64,000 nucleotides of DNA from Prosthecodimorpha hirschii (lineage in GTDB: Bacteria; Pseudomonadota; Alphaproteobacteria; Rhizobiales; Ancalomicrobiaceae). Positions 8,535-18,015 of this stretch are shown here, in pieces. The notes beneath the pieces are model-generated. The model had not been told where the DNA came from. It searched no databases and saw only the letters and a list, made by a program, of their open reading frames with translations. A program made the translations under genes and the position numbers. The stretch spans positions 2,698,253 through 2,762,252 of the forward strand of contig NZ_LJYW01000001.1 of the NCBI RefSeq assembly GCF_001305515.1. Direction: 5' to 3'. Positions within the stretch are counted from its first letter, which is position 1. The number at the start of each line of letters is the position of its first letter.

Positions 8535-10889
8535 ATGGGTATGGAAGGGATCGGACAGCGCGTCGTCCGCAAGGAAGACAAGCGCTTCATCACCGGCAAG
8601 GGCAAGTATACCGACGACGTGAAGCTGGTCGGCATGACGCATGCGCATTTCGTGCGCTCGCCCCACGCCCACGCCAAGGTCGTTTCGATCGATTCCGCCG
8701 CCGCCCTGGCCATGCCGGGCGTGATCGCGGTTTTGACCGGCGCCGAACTGGTCGCCGACCGCATCGGCAACCTGATCTGCGGCTGGATGGTCCATTCCAA
8801 GGACGGCAGCCCGATGAAGATGGGCGCCTATCCGGCGATGGCGCCGGAGACGGTGCGCTATGTCGGCCAGGCGGTCGCGGTGGTGATCGCCGAGACCAAG
8901 AACCAGGCCCGCGATGCGGCGGAAGCCGTCACGGTCGAGTATGAAGAACTGCCGGCGGCCACCACCGTCGCCGCCGCCCTTGCCTCCGACGCGCCGCAGC
9001 TGCACCCCGAGGCGCCGGGCAACCGCGTCTACGAATGGTCGATCGGCGACAAGGCCGCGACCGAGACCGCCTTCTCGGGCGCCGCCCATGTGGTGTCGAT
9101 GGACATCACCAACAACCGCCTCGTGCCGAACCCGATGGAGCCCCGCTCGGCGGTGGCCAACTACGATTCCGGCGACGACGCTCTGACGCTCTGGACCACC
9201 TCGCAGAACCCGCATGTGGCCCGGCTGGTGCTCTCGGCCTTCTACAACATCGCGCCGGAACACAAGCTGCGCGTCATCGCGCCGGATGTCGGCGGCGGCT
9301 TCGGCTCGAAGATCTACATCTATCCGGAAGAGATCGTCTGCCTCTGGGCGTCGCGCAAGGTCAACCGGCCGATCAAGTGGACCTCGGACCGCACCGAGGC
9401 CTTCCTGACCGACGCCCACGGCCGCGACCACGTCTCCAAGGCCGAGATGGCCTTCGACGCCGACCACAAGATCCTCGGCCTGCGCGTCCACACCTACGCG
9501 AATTTCGGCGCCTACATGTCGCTGTTCTCGTCGTCGGTGCCGACCTATCTCTACGCCACGCTGCTGTCCGGGCAGTATGTCATCCCGGCCATCTATGCCG
9601 AGGTCGACGGCGTCTACACCAACACCGTGCCGGTCGACGCCTATCGCGGCGCGGGCCGCCCCGAGGCGACCTATCTGCTCGAGCGCATGATGGAGACCGC
9701 GGCGCGTCAGTTCGGCCTCGATCCGGTCGATCTGCGCCGGAAGAACTTCATCACCAGCTTCCCGTATCAGACGCCGGTCATCATGACCTACGACGCCGGC
9801 GACTATAACGCCTCGCTCGATGCGGCCCTGAAGGCGATCGACTATGCCGGCTTCCCGGCCCGCAAGGCGGCCGCGGCGGCCCGCGGCAAGCTGCGCGGCA
9901 TCGGCTTCTCCTGCTACATCGAAGCCTGCGGCATCGCCCCGTCCAAGGCGGTCGGCTCGCTCGGCGCCGGCGTCGGCCTGTGGGAATCGGCGGAAGTGCG
10001 CGTCAACCCGGTCGGCACCGTCGAGGTTCTGACCGGCTCGCACAGCCACGGCCAGGGCCACGAGACCACCTTCGCGCAGCTCATCTCCGAGCGGCTCGGC
10101 ATCGGCATCGACCAGGTCTCGATCGTCCATGGCGACACCGACAAGGTGCAGTTCGGCATGGGCACCTACGGCTCGCGCTCCGGCGCGGTCGGCATGTCGG
10201 CCATCGTCAAGGCGATGGACAAGGTCGAGGCCAAGGCGCGCAAGATCGCCGCGCATCTGATGGAAGCGGCCGAGGGCGACATCGTCATCGAGGGCGGCGA
10301 GTTCAAGGTCGCCGGCACCGACAAGAAGATGCCCTTCGCGCTGGTCGCGCTCGCCGCCTATACCGGCCACAATCTGCCGGACGGCATGGAGCCGGGCCTG
10401 AAGGAAGGCGCCTTCTACGATCCGACCAACTTCACCTTCCCGGCCGGCACCTATGTGTGCGAGGTCGAGATCGATGCCGACACCGGCAAGACCGAGGTGG
10501 TCAACTTCGTCGCCGCCGACGATTTCGGGCGCATGATCAACCCGATGATCGTCGAGGGTCAGGTCCATGGCGGCCTCGCCCAGGGCATCGGCCAGGCGCT
10601 CCTGGAAGGCACGGTCTATTCGGACGACGGCCAGCTGATGACCGCCTCCTACATGGACTATTGCATGCCGCGCGCGGACGACCTGCCGTCCTTCGACCTA
10701 CACCACACCACGACCCTGTGCCCGGGCAATCCGCTCGGCATCAAGGGTTGCGGCGAGGCCGGGGCGATCGGCTCGCCGCCGGCGGTGATCAATGCGATCA
10801 CCGACGCGATCGGCCACAACGATATGTCCATGCCGGCGACCCCGGCCAAGGTCTGGGCCGCGATCCACGGCCGGGCCGCTGCAGAGTGA
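8535..10889 (+). CDS. coxL: Molybdenum-binding large subunit, form II CO-dehydrogenase-like (CoxL)
   Basis: ATG 8535 follows GGAGGGA; 784 aa, the usual size. The active-site loop reads AYRGAGR (369-375), which defines form II CoxL; true (form I) CO dehydrogenases have AYRCSFR. The cofactor-binding GGGFGSK motif and the C-terminal [12 protein letters not shown] with the conserved catalytic glutamate are present. The enzyme hydroxylates a substrate with water at a molybdenum-cytosine-dinucleotide centre. The physiological substrate of form II enzymes is not settled, so CO oxidation should not be assumed. The order coxS-coxL-coxM also matches form II clusters. No maturation genes (coxD/E/F) are seen nearby. 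Confidence 0.92.
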   Translation: MGMEGIGQRVVRKEDKRFITGKGKYTDDVKLVGMTHAHFVRSPHAHAKVVSIDSAAALAMPGVIAVLTGAELVADRIGNLICGWMVHSKDGSPMKMGAYPAMAPETVRYVGQAVAVVIAETKNQARDAAEAVTVEYEELPAATTVAAALASDAPQLHPEAPGNRVYEWSIGDKAATETAFSGAAHVVSMDITNNRLVPNPMEPRSAVANYDSGDDALTLWTTSQNPHVARLVLSAFYNIAPEHKLRVIAPDVGGGFGSKIYIYPEEIVCLWASRKVNRPIKWTSDRTEAFLTDAHGRDHVSKAEMAFDADHKILGLRVHTYANFGAYMSLFSSSVPTYLYATLLSGQYVIPAIYAEVDGVYTNTVPVDAYRGAGRPEATYLLERMMETAARQFGLDPVDLRRKNFITSFPYQTPVIMTYDAGDYNASLDAALKAIDYAGFPARKAAAAARGKLRGIGFSCYIEACGIAPSKAVGSLGAGVGLWESAEVRVNPVGTVEVLTGSHSHGQGHETTFAQLISERLGIGIDQVSIVHGDTDKVQFGMGTYGSRSGAVGMSAIVKAMDKVEAKARKIAAHLMEAAEGDIVIEGGEFKVAGTDKKMPFALVALAAYTGHNLPDGMEPGLKEGAFYDPTNFTFPAGTYVCEVEIDADTGKTEVVNFVAADDFGRMINPMIVEGQVHGGLAQGIGQALLEGTVYSDDGQLMTASYMDYCMPRADDLPSFDLHHTTTLCPGNPLGIKGCGEAGAIGSPPAVINAITDAIGHNDMSMPATPAKVWAAIHGRAAAE

Positions 10890-11013
10890 TCTGATCCCGT
10901 CTGGCCGCCGGCGACCCCGGCGGCCATTCTCCCATTCCCGGCGCCCGCCGCGCGCGCTCTCGGATCTGCCGAGACCCCGGCCGGACGCGGAACCGAACGT
11001 TCCGGAGGACAGC

Positions 11014-11814
11014 ATGTACGCCACCAATTTCAGCCGCGCCGCGAATCTCGCCGACGCCAGCGCCAAGATGGGCGCGGCCACCGACGGCAAGTATCTGGCC
11101 GGCGGCCAGACCCTGATCCCGACCATGAAGCAGCGCCTCGCCGCGCCGAGCGACCTGATCGACCTGACCCGCATCCCGGATCTGTCGGGAATCAAGGCCG
11201 ATGCCGACACGGTCACGATCGGCGCCGCCACGCGCCACTACGACGTCGCCACCTCGGCCACCGTGCGCGGCGCGATTCCCGCCATCGCGGCGCTCGCCGC
11301 CGGCATCGGCGACCCGGCCGTGCGCCACATGGGCACGATCGGCGGTTCGATCGCCAACAACGACCCGGCCGCCGACTATCCGGCCGCCGTGCTCGCACTC
11401 GGCGCCGGCATCATCACCGACAAGCGCACCATCTTCGCCGAAGCCTGGTTCCAGGGCATGTTCTCGACGGCGCTGGGCACGGACGAAATCGTCAAGGCGA
11501 TCCAGTTCCCGATCCCCGCCAAGGCGGCCTATGCCAAGTTCCCGAACCCGGCCTCGCGCTATGCGCTGGCCGGCGTCTTCGTCGCCAAGATGAAGAACGG
11601 CTCGGTCCGCGTCGCGGCGACCGGCGTCGGCGAGGGCGGCGTGCTGCGCTTCCCGGCGCTCGAAGCCGCCCTGCAGGCGAACTGGTCGGCCGCGGCGCTG
11701 GCCAATGTCGCCGTCTCGCCGGAGGGCCTGCTCTCCGACATCCACGGCTCGGCCGAATACCGCGCCAACCTGGTCAACGTCATGGCCCGCCGGGCCGTGG
11801 CCGCCGCCGGCTGA
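11014..11814 (+). CDS. coxM: FAD-binding medium subunit of the CoxSLM enzyme
   Basis: A 266-aa flavoprotein subunit from ATG 11014 (GGAGGA 7 nt upstream). The N-terminal FAD domain has AGGQTLIPTMKQRL (about 29-42) and TIGGSIANNDPAADYP (about 108-123), the two signature stretches that bind the isoalloxazine and pyrophosphate. The C-terminal CO_deh_flav_C domain follows from about residue 170. It passes electrons from the [2Fe-2S] clusters of CoxS to the respiratory chain. It is last in the operon, 124 bp after coxL. Confidence 0.92.
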   Translation: MYATNFSRAANLADASAKMGAATDGKYLAGGQTLIPTMKQRLAAPSDLIDLTRIPDLSGIKADADTVTIGAATRHYDVATSATVRGAIPAIAALAAGIGDPAVRHMGTIGGSIANNDPAADYPAAVLALGAGIITDKRTIFAEAWFQGMFSTALGTDEIVKAIQFPIPAKAAYAKFPNPASRYALAGVFVAKMKNGSVRVAATGVGEGGVLRFPALEAALQANWSAAALANVAVSPEGLLSDIHGSAEYRANLVNVMARRAVAAAG

Positions 11815-11925
11815 GATTTCGGCACGCCGATCTCGGCACGACCGCATGACGATCCTCGAAGCCGCCCGGCCCGCCGGGCGGCTTCTTGCGTCAGGAGGGT
11901 CGACCGGATGCCCCGCGCGCGCCCG

Positions 11926-13107
11926 TCAGCCGACCGTCCGCAACCCGGTCTCGGCGACCAGCCCGCCTTGCCGGTCGAACACCACGATCTCCAGCGCGAT
12001 GCCGGTCCCGGCCAAGGGCCGTGCCGCCGTCGCCCAGGCCGCCGCGGCGACCAGGCGGCCGAGATCGAGGCCGGCGGCGCGCGCCATCTCCATGACTTCG
12101 AGCGCGCTGTTGGCGTTTCGCGCGGCCGCGACCAGATTGGCCGCACCGCCGGCTTCCGCCAGACGACCGGCCAGCCAGTCCAGATCGACGGCGCCGCGCT
12201 TGGAATGGAGGTCCAGCAGACCCTGGCCGAGCTTGGCCATCTTGGCGAAGCCGCCGCAGACCGTGACCCGGGCGACCGGATGGGCGCGAATGTATTTCAG
12301 CATGCCGCCGACGAAGTCGCCCATGTCGATCAGCTGAACCTCGTCGAGCGCGCGCAGCGCCCGGACGGCATCCTCCGAGGTCGAACCGGTCGCCCCGGCG
12401 ACGTGATCGAAGCCCATGGCGCGCGCCACGTCGATGCCGCGATGGATCGAGTGGATCCAGGCCGCGCAGGAATAAGGCACGACGATCCCGGTCGTCCCCA
12501 GGATCGAGAGCCCGCCGACGATGCCGAGCCGGCCGTTGAGCGTGCGCTCGGCGAGCCGGGCGCCGCCCGGGATGGCGATCTCGATCTCGACATCGCCCGA
12601 TCGACCATCGCCGGAGCGGCCGAGCCGGCCGGCGACCTCCGCGATCGCCTCGCGCATCATCCGCCGCGGCACGGGATTGATCGCCGGCTCGCCCGGCGGG
12701 ATCGGCAGGCCCGGCCGCGTCACCGTGCCGACCCCATCGCCGGCCTTGAACGTCACCCCGGACCCGACCGGGCCGAAGCGCACCGTGGCGGTGACCAGCG
12801 CGCCATGGGTCACGTCCGGATCGTCGCCCGCATCCTTGACGATGCCGGCCCGGGCCCAGCCGGGCGCGGCGTCCTGCAGGGCGAGCGCGAAGGCCGGCGT
12901 CTCGCCGCCGGGCAGCCGGATCGCGACGGGGTCCGGGAAATCCCCCGTCAGCAGCGCCTCGTAGGCGGCCTTGGCCGCAGCCGTCGCGCAGGCGCCCGTG
13001 GTCCAGCCGCGGCGCAGCACGGTGCCGGCCGGCGGCTCGCCCGCCTCGGGCGCCGGGTCGGGCGTCGCATCCGCGTCGTTCGGGTCGGGATTTGCGCTTT
13101 CGTCCAT
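11926..13107 (-). CDS. cbiD: Cobalt-precorrin-5B C1-methyltransferase CbiD
   Basis: Start at ATG 13107 with AGGAGAG upstream; 393 aa. After a Pro/Asp-rich leader (1-28), the conserved LRRGWTTGACATAAAKAA opens the CbiD fold; GGLSILGTTGIVVPYS and GFDHVAGATGSTSEDAV lie in the core. The enzyme methylates C-1 of the corrin ring using SAM. CbiD is classically from the cobalt-early pathway, but many alphaproteobacteria use it in place of CobF. The gene is divergent from cobA-cobB with a 128-bp shared upstream region and no recognisable cobalamin riboswitch. Confidence 0.92.
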   Translation of the reverse strand: MDESANPDPNDADATPDPAPEAGEPPAGTVLRRGWTTGACATAAAKAAYEALLTGDFPDPVAIRLPGGETPAFALALQDAAPGWARAGIVKDAGDDPDVTHGALVTATVRFGPVGSGVTFKAGDGVGTVTRPGLPIPPGEPAINPVPRRMMREAIAEVAGRLGRSGDGRSGDVEIEIAIPGGARLAERTLNGRLGIVGGLSILGTTGIVVPYSCAAWIHSIHRGIDVARAMGFDHVAGATGSTSEDAVRALRALDEVQLIDMGDFVGGMLKYIRAHPVARVTVCGGFAKMAKLGQGLLDLHSKRGAVDLDWLAGRLAEAGGAANLVAAARNANSALEVMEMARAAGLDLGRLVAAAAWATAARPLAGTGIALEIVVFDRQGGLVAETGLRTVG

Positions 13108-13235
13108 CGGCTTCTCTCCTATAAGAAGCCGGATGCCGGGCAAAGCCGGCAAGCCGTCCTTTGCGGCGCCGGCGCCGCGGTTGTCCTCGAAAGACCCGTC
13201 CTCCGTCTCCCCATGCCAGACATCCGACAGAGCCG

Positions 13236-14066
13236 ATGACCGATCTCGACGCCCTCGTGCCGAACCTTCCCGTCTTCGAGCCGGGCACCGTCTGGCTGGT
13301 CGGCGCCGGGCCGGGCGACCCGGGCCTGTTCACGCTGGCCGGCCTGCAGGCCATGCGCCAGGCCGACGTGATCGTCCATGACGCGCTGGTCGGCGACGGC
13401 GTCATGGCGCTCGCGCCTCCCGGCACGGAGCGCGACTATGCCGGCAAGCGCGGCGGACGCCCCTCGCACAGCCAGGCCGACATCACCGAGCGGCTGATCG
13501 CCCATGCCCGCGCCGGCAAGCGCGTGCTGCGCCTGAAGGGCGGCGACCCGTTCGTGTTCGGGCGCGGCGGCGAGGAGACCCTCGCGCTGGCCGCGGCCGG
13601 TATCCGCTTCCACATCGTGCCGGGCATCACGTCCGGCCTCGCCGGCCTCGCGGCGGCCTCGATTCCCGCGACGACGCGCGGCACCAACCATGCCGTCATC
13701 CTGATGACCGGCCACCCCGCCGCCGGCGCGGAGGGCCCCGCCGCCAGCCATGCCGACTGGCCGGCCTTCGCGGCGACCGGCGCGCCGCTGATCCTCTACA
13801 TGGCCATGACGCATCTCGACGCCATCGCCCGGCGCCTGCTCGAGGGCGGCATGGCGCCGGACACGGAGGTCGCGGTGGTCACCGACGCGACCACGCCGCG
13901 CCAGCGCGTGCTGGTCGCCCGGCTCGACACCTGCGCGGCCGAGGTCGCCGCCGCCGCCATGAAGGCGCCGGCCATCGTGGCGATCGGCTCGATCGTCGGC
14001 CTGCGCGCCGCCCTGGCGCCCTTCGCGATCGGCCCGGACGCGGTCGAACCGGGTTCCGGCGCATGA
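13236..14066 (+). CDS. cobA: Uroporphyrinogen-III C-methyltransferase
   Basis: A 276-aa SAM-dependent tetrapyrrole methylase from ATG 13236. Motifs are VGAGPGDPGLFTL at the N-terminal SAM site, LKGGDPFVFGRGGEE (P-loop-like region near 105) and VPGITSGLAG. It makes precorrin-2 from uroporphyrinogen III, the branch point to cobalamin and siroheme. There is no fused CysG dehydrogenase/ferrochelatase part, so this is the single-function form. The stop overlaps the cobB start (ATGA), so the two are translationally coupled. Confidence 0.93.
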   Translation: MTDLDALVPNLPVFEPGTVWLVGAGPGDPGLFTLAGLQAMRQADVIVHDALVGDGVMALAPPGTERDYAGKRGGRPSHSQADITERLIAHARAGKRVLRLKGGDPFVFGRGGEETLALAAAGIRFHIVPGITSGLAGLAAASIPATTRGTNHAVILMTGHPAAGAEGPAASHADWPAFAATGAPLILYMAMTHLDAIARRLLEGGMAPDTEVAVVTDATTPRQRVLVARLDTCAAEVAAAAMKAPAIVAIGSIVGLRAALAPFAIGPDAVEPGSGA

Positions 14067-15385
14067 TCGCGCCCGGCCTCCTGGTCGCCGCGCCGCGCTC
14101 GGGCAGCGGCAAGACCACCGTGACGCTCGGCCTGATGCGCGCCCTGGCCCGGCGCGGGCTCGCGATCGCCGGCGCCAAATGCGGCCCGGACTATATCGAC
14201 CCGGCCTTCCACCGCGCCGCGACCGGCCGGCCGAGCCTCAATCTCGATGCCTGGGCGATGCCGCCGGACCTCGTCGCCGCCCTTGCGGCCGCGACCGGCG
14301 ACGGCGCCGATCTGATCGTCGCCGAGGCCCTGATGGGCCTTTTCGACGGCGTGCCGGCCGGCCCCGGCCGCTCCGGCGCCTCGGCCGACGTGGCGGCGGC
14401 GACGGGCTGGCCGATCCTCCTGGTGCTGGACATTTCCGGGCAGTCGCAATCCGCCGCCGCGGTCGCGCTCGGCTGCGCCCGCTACGACCCGCGCCTGCGC
14501 ATCGCCGGCGTGATCCTGAACCGCGTCGGCTCGGAGCGCCACCGACGCCTCGCCACCGAGGCGATCGAGGCGATCGGCCTGCCGGTGCTCGGCAGCCTGC
14601 CGCGCTCCGACGCCGTCGTCCTGCCCGAACGCCATCTCGGCCTCGTCCAGGCCGAGGAGACCGCCGGTCTCGCCGCAATCCTCGACCGCATGGCCGATCT
14701 CATCGAAGCCCATGTCGATCTCGACCGCATCGTCGCCGCCGCCACGGCAGCGAGGACGCAGGCCGGCCCGGCCGCGGCGCCCGACGCCATGCTGCCGCCG
14801 CCCGGCCAGCGGATCGCCGTGGCACGCGATGCGGCCTTCACGTTCCTCTACGGGCATCTGGAGCGCGGCTGGCGGCTGGCCGGCGCCGAGATCGTGTTCT
14901 TCTCGCCGCTCGACGACATGGCCCCGCCTGCGGATTGCGACGCCTGCTGGCTGCCGGGCGGCTATCCGGAACTGCATGCCGGCCGGCTGGCCGCCGCGCG
15001 CGGCTTCCTCGACGGCCTCGCCCGCTTCGCCGAGACCCGGCCGGTCCATGGCGAATGCGGCGGCTACATGGTGCTCGGCCGCAGCCTGACCGATGCCGAC
15101 GGTGTCGCCCATCCGATGGCGGGCCTGCTCGACGTGGCGACCAGCTTCGCCCGGCGCCGCATGACGCTCGGCTACCGGACGGCGACGCTTTTGGCCGACG
15201 GACCGCTCGGCCCGGCCGGCACCGTCCTGAAGGGCCACGAGTTCCACTACGCGACCATCGCGGATCCGGGCACCGATCCGGCCTTCGCGACGGTCACCGA
15301 CGCCTACGGCGCCGCTCCGGCCCCGGCCGGCAGCCGGCGCGGCCGGGTCTCGGGCAGCTTCTTCCACGCCATCGCGCGCGGGTGA
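14063..15385 (+). CDS. cobB: Cobyrinic acid a,c-diamide synthase
   Basis: A 440-aa enzyme with two domains. The N-terminal dethiobiotin-synthetase-like ATPase has the P-loop APRSGSGKTTV (9-19) and KCGPDYIDPAFH. The C-terminal class I glutamine amidotransferase (about 245-440) has LPGGYPELHA and the nucleophilic Cys in VHGECGGYMVLG. It amidates the a and c side chains of (hydrogeno)byrinate with glutamine and ATP. It overlaps cobA by 4 bp. A G+C hairpin 26 bp after the stop probably ends the transcript. Confidence 0.93.
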   Translation: MIAPGLLVAAPRSGSGKTTVTLGLMRALARRGLAIAGAKCGPDYIDPAFHRAATGRPSLNLDAWAMPPDLVAALAAATGDGADLIVAEALMGLFDGVPAGPGRSGASADVAAATGWPILLVLDISGQSQSAAAVALGCARYDPRLRIAGVILNRVGSERHRRLATEAIEAIGLPVLGSLPRSDAVVLPERHLGLVQAEETAGLAAILDRMADLIEAHVDLDRIVAAATAARTQAGPAAAPDAMLPPPGQRIAVARDAAFTFLYGHLERGWRLAGAEIVFFSPLDDMAPPADCDACWLPGGYPELHAGRLAAARGFLDGLARFAETRPVHGECGGYMVLGRSLTDADGVAHPMAGLLDVATSFARRRMTLGYRTATLLADGPLGPAGTVLKGHEFHYATIADPGTDPAFATVTDAYGAAPAPAGSRRGRVSGSFFHAIARG

Positions 15386-15410
15386 TCATGCCCCAGCGGC
15401 GAATCGCCGG

Positions 15411-15435
15411 CCGGGCCGACGCACCACCGGCCCGG
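15411..15435 (+). terminator. Candidate terminator after cobB
   Basis: CCGGGCCG (15411-15418) and CGGCCCGG (15428-15435) form a perfect 8-bp stem with a 9-base loop between the convergent cobB and thioesterase genes. There is no T-run, so Rho-independent termination is uncertain. Confidence 0.4.
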
Positions 15436-15511
15436 ACGCCCAACGCTCAGGCGCTCCCCCCTCAGGCCGCCCACCCCTCAGACCACACCCACACATCAAG
15501 GCCCTCCGCCT

Positions 15512-16036
15512 TCAGGCGGACGGCTCGAACAGGCGCCGGACGATGTCGGGGGTTTCGTGCGGCGCCGGATCCCATTTGTAGACCGCGCTGGTGCGCGCCA
15601 CCAAGGCGCCGTCGGCTTTGACCACCAGCGCCTGGGTGAACAGGAACTGCCGGCTGGAGCGCAGCAGGTCGGTCCTCAGTTCCAGGAAATCGCCATGACC
15701 GGCCGGTGCGATGAAGTCGACCGTCAGCGACATGGTGGCGGCGAAGCGATCGTGCATGCCGACCGTGTAGCTCGCTGCCAGCGACTGCAGATCGGCCAGG
15801 CCCGTGATCACCGCGCCATGACAGAAGCCGCGCACGCTGACATGGATGTCGCGCAGCGGCAGCCCGATCAGCGGCCGGCCGGCATCGACGCGCGCATAGT
15901 AGGGGCCGACGGCCGCCGTGAAGGCGTCGGGCAGCGGCATGATCCGGTAGCCGGCATGCGGCAGGGCCGCCTCGCCGCCGCGCACGCCGCCGAGGCGATC
16001 CGGCCGGGACGGCTCGAGGATTTCGTTTCTGCTCAC
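15512..16036 (-). CDS. PaaI-type hotdog thioesterase family protein
   Basis: A hotdog-fold protein of about 174 aa. The core has GFCHGAVITGLADLQSL, matching the conserved catalytic loop and helix of PaaI-like acyl-CoA thioesterases, then MSLTVDFIAPAGHGDFLEL and a final strand region. Start is uncertain: GTG 16036 (VSRNEILEPSR) is preferred because residues upstream are Arg/Gly/Ala-rich and not family-like, although in-frame ATGs exist up to 16234. The natural acyl-CoA is unknown. A second, divergent hotdog gene lies immediately upstream on the same strand; the pair may act together. Confidence 0.78.
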   Translation of the reverse strand: MSRNEILEPSRPDRLGGVRGGEAALPHAGYRIMPLPDAFTAAVGPYYARVDAGRPLIGLPLRDIHVSVRGFCHGAVITGLADLQSLAASYTVGMHDRFAATMSLTVDFIAPAGHGDFLELRTDLLRSSRQFLFTQALVVKADGALVARTSAVYKWDPAPHETPDIVRRLFEPSA

Positions 16037-16377
16037 GGCTCGCCTGCGCCCCCGACCGGCTCCCTCGCCCGCGGCCCGCGCCACGCGACCCCGCCCCGGC
16101 ATCCGGGCCGATACGATCATGGCCGCAGGCCGATGAAAAGCCGGCCGAACGGTCGGGTCCGGCGGTGCCGGCCTTTCTCGCCAGGGGCTGGTCCCCGAAG
16201 CCGGTGGGCGCAGAATGCCGGTCTCGGGCCGCACCGCGCGCCGGAGCGGTCGCGTCGGCTCCTGCGCTGCGGCCGCTCCGGGATCCCGCCAGGCGGTCGG
16301 ACCGCCTCAGGCACGGTCCGGTCGGTGCAGCCCGCTCTGATCTGGAAATACCTACGAAAACAACGAAATAAAGAGCA
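16037..16377. other. 341-bp gap between the two hotdog genes
   Basis: No gene is seen. Directly downstream of the second hotdog gene, the minus strand is T-rich (about 16340-16375) and flanked by GCTCT/AGAGC about 40 bp apart, which may serve as a weak terminator or as promoter sequence for the first hotdog gene. The rest is G+C-rich without recognisable signals. Confidence 0.4.
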
Positions 16378-17037
16378 TCACCCGGTTCCGTCGGATCGGA
16401 TGATGCGCTCCGGGACCGCTGCCCCGGCTGCGCCCGGCACGCCGGCATCCGCCCCACCCGCGGCGGCCTTGCGCTCCCGCGACCCCGCCCGCCCCCGCTT
16501 GATGATGCCGCTGCCGATCAGGATCGGGGCGCCGTCGACACGGCAGTCGCCGGTCAGGACGATCTCGGTCGTGTCCATGCCGGCGACGGCGACGCGGCAG
16601 ACTACGAAATCGCCGCAGCCGGCATGCCGCAGGACCTGGCAATTGAGCTGGATCGTGGCCAGCATGGCCTGCTCCCCGGCGACCCGGTAGCTGGCGACCC
16701 CGACCGCGTGATCGAACAGGGCGAGCAGCAGGCCCGCCGCCACGGCACCGCCGCGATCGAGATGCTGCGGCGCGACCCGCAGGGCGATCTGCTCCTCGGC
16801 CCCGTCCACGCGCCGCCAGAGCGGGCCGATATGGGCGACGAAGTCGCCATAGGGCTCGGGATGCCACCCCTCGGCGGCCGGGTCGAAGCCGCTCGGGTCG
16901 AAGTCGGCCGGGTCGGATTCGGTGGGGTCGGATTGGGTGGGGCGCCCTCCGGTGGCGCGCCCTCCGGCCGGCCCCCGTCCGGCGCCATCCGCCGCCCGCC
17001 CGGCTCCCGCGGCCGCCTCAGCCTCGACATCGCTCAC
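16378..17037 (-). CDS. Hotdog-fold thioesterase-like protein with repeat-rich N-terminus
   Basis: A 219-aa product from GTG 17037, chosen because GGAGGGG sits 8 nt upstream. Residues 1-55 are low complexity (Ala/Gly, then a SDP/FDP run, TQSDPTESDPADFDPSGFDP). Residues 56-190 are a hotdog domain with YGDFVAHIGPLWRR, LDRGGAVAAGLLLALFDHAVG and LNCQVLRHAGCGDFVVCR. A basic, Ala-rich tail follows. It probably hydrolyses an acyl-CoA, but the substrate is unknown. Its ribosome-binding site and start codon lie inside a 112-bp unit present in three tandem copies, so upstream copies supply decoy initiation sites in another frame. Confidence 0.7.
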   Translation of the reverse strand: MSDVEAEAAAGAGRAADGAGRGPAGGRATGGRPTQSDPTESDPADFDPSGFDPAAEGWHPEPYGDFVAHIGPLWRRVDGAEEQIALRVAPQHLDRGGAVAAGLLLALFDHAVGVASYRVAGEQAMLATIQLNCQVLRHAGCGDFVVCRVAVAGMDTTEIVLTGDCRVDGAPILIGSGIIKRGRAGSRERKAAAGGADAGVPGAAGAAVPERIIRSDGTG

Positions 17038-17354
17038 GATTCGCGCCCCTCCGGCACCGATCAGGACGGCCCAGGGTGCGCCGCCGCCTCGGCCCCGGCA
17101 AGCCGCCCGGAGGGATGCCCTGAGCCGCCCCAGCCTCGACATCGCTCACGATTCGCGCCCCTCCGGCACCGATCAGGACGGCCCAGGGTGCCCCGCCGCC
17201 TCGGCCCCGGCAAGCCGCCCGAACGGATGCCCTGAGCCGCCTCAGCCTCGACATCGCTCACGATGCGCGCCCCTCCGGCACCGATCAGGACATGCCCAGG
17301 GTGCGCTGCCGCCTCGGCCCCGGCAAGCCACCCGGACGGATGCCCTGAGCCGCC
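17019..17354. repeat. Three tandem 112-bp repeats covering the start region of the hotdog gene
   Basis: Units begin at 17019, 17131 and 17243, each opening with CAGCCTCGACATCGCTCACG, and are nearly identical; the third has a small insertion. Read on the minus strand, every copy carries a GGAGGGG ribosome-binding site and a GTG start. Only the copy at 17037 is in frame with the hotdog domain, since 112 is not a multiple of three. Confidence 0.9.
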
Positions 17355-17558
17355 CCGCAGCCGGCCGGCCGCCGGCCGCCCGCCGACGCCGGAACGGCCC
17401 CTCTGGCCCGCCCCGGACGCAGCCGCGCGACGGTCCCGGTGGCGCCGGCGCCACGATCCGCACCCCGGTCAGGAAAGGTTCCAAACCGGCCATGATCGGG
17501 CTTGCCATCCCGAATCTCTCTGTGTAGGTTCCGCCGCCTGTCGACCGGGTCTTCTTGC
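17355..17558. other. Non-coding stretch between the 112-bp repeats and tRNA-Ser
   Basis: Together with the repeats this makes a 521-bp gene-free interval (17038-17558). The 17355-17558 part is G+C-rich to about 17460, then more mixed up to the tRNA. A promoter for the tRNA is expected here, but no convincing -35/-10 pair stands out. Confidence 0.4.
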
Positions 17559-17648
<90 letters not shown>

Positions 17649-18015
17649 TTCCCTTCGCGACCGTCGCTCCAACGAAAATCGCAGCTTCGAAGGCCACGGG
17701 TCGGCCGGACGGGTTCCGGCCTTCGGCTTGAGCCTGCCCTCGCCTCCCCTCCGCCCGGTCGGCTATGGTTGCCGGCAGCGCCGCGTCCGATCCCCGTGTC
17801 GGTGCGGGTCCCGGCCGAAGGCGCGCGCGACGCATGAACGTCCGGACCCGCGACCCCGCCGCTTCTGCCGGCTCGGCCGCAGCGGGGTCCGTTGGAGCGT
17901 GATCCGAGCCGAAGGGATCGGTTGACGCTTTCGGTGTTTTTGTTTGCGCACGCTTGTTTCGACCGGAGCGGGTCGCTTCGGTCGGACCTGGCTCAGGGCG
18001 CGAGGAGGCGCGGAC
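17649..18015. other. 367-bp gap between tRNA-Ser and the GH15 gene
   Basis: No gene is seen. The last 100 bp, around 17925-17950, contain a T-rich run (TTTCGGTGTTTTTGTTTGCG) that may be part of the GH15 promoter. GAGGAGG at 18002-18008 is the ribosome-binding site of the next gene. No attachment-site-like repeat of the tRNA 3' end was noticed. Confidence 0.4.

Noticed and set aside
8223-10568. A 781-codon minus-strand frame opposite coxL
   Set aside because: Shadow of coxL; no motifs, no ribosome-binding site.
13108-13235. Possible cobalamin riboswitch between cbiD and cobA
   Set aside because: Only 128 bp, with no box resembling the conserved core on either strand; ordinary promoter is more likely.
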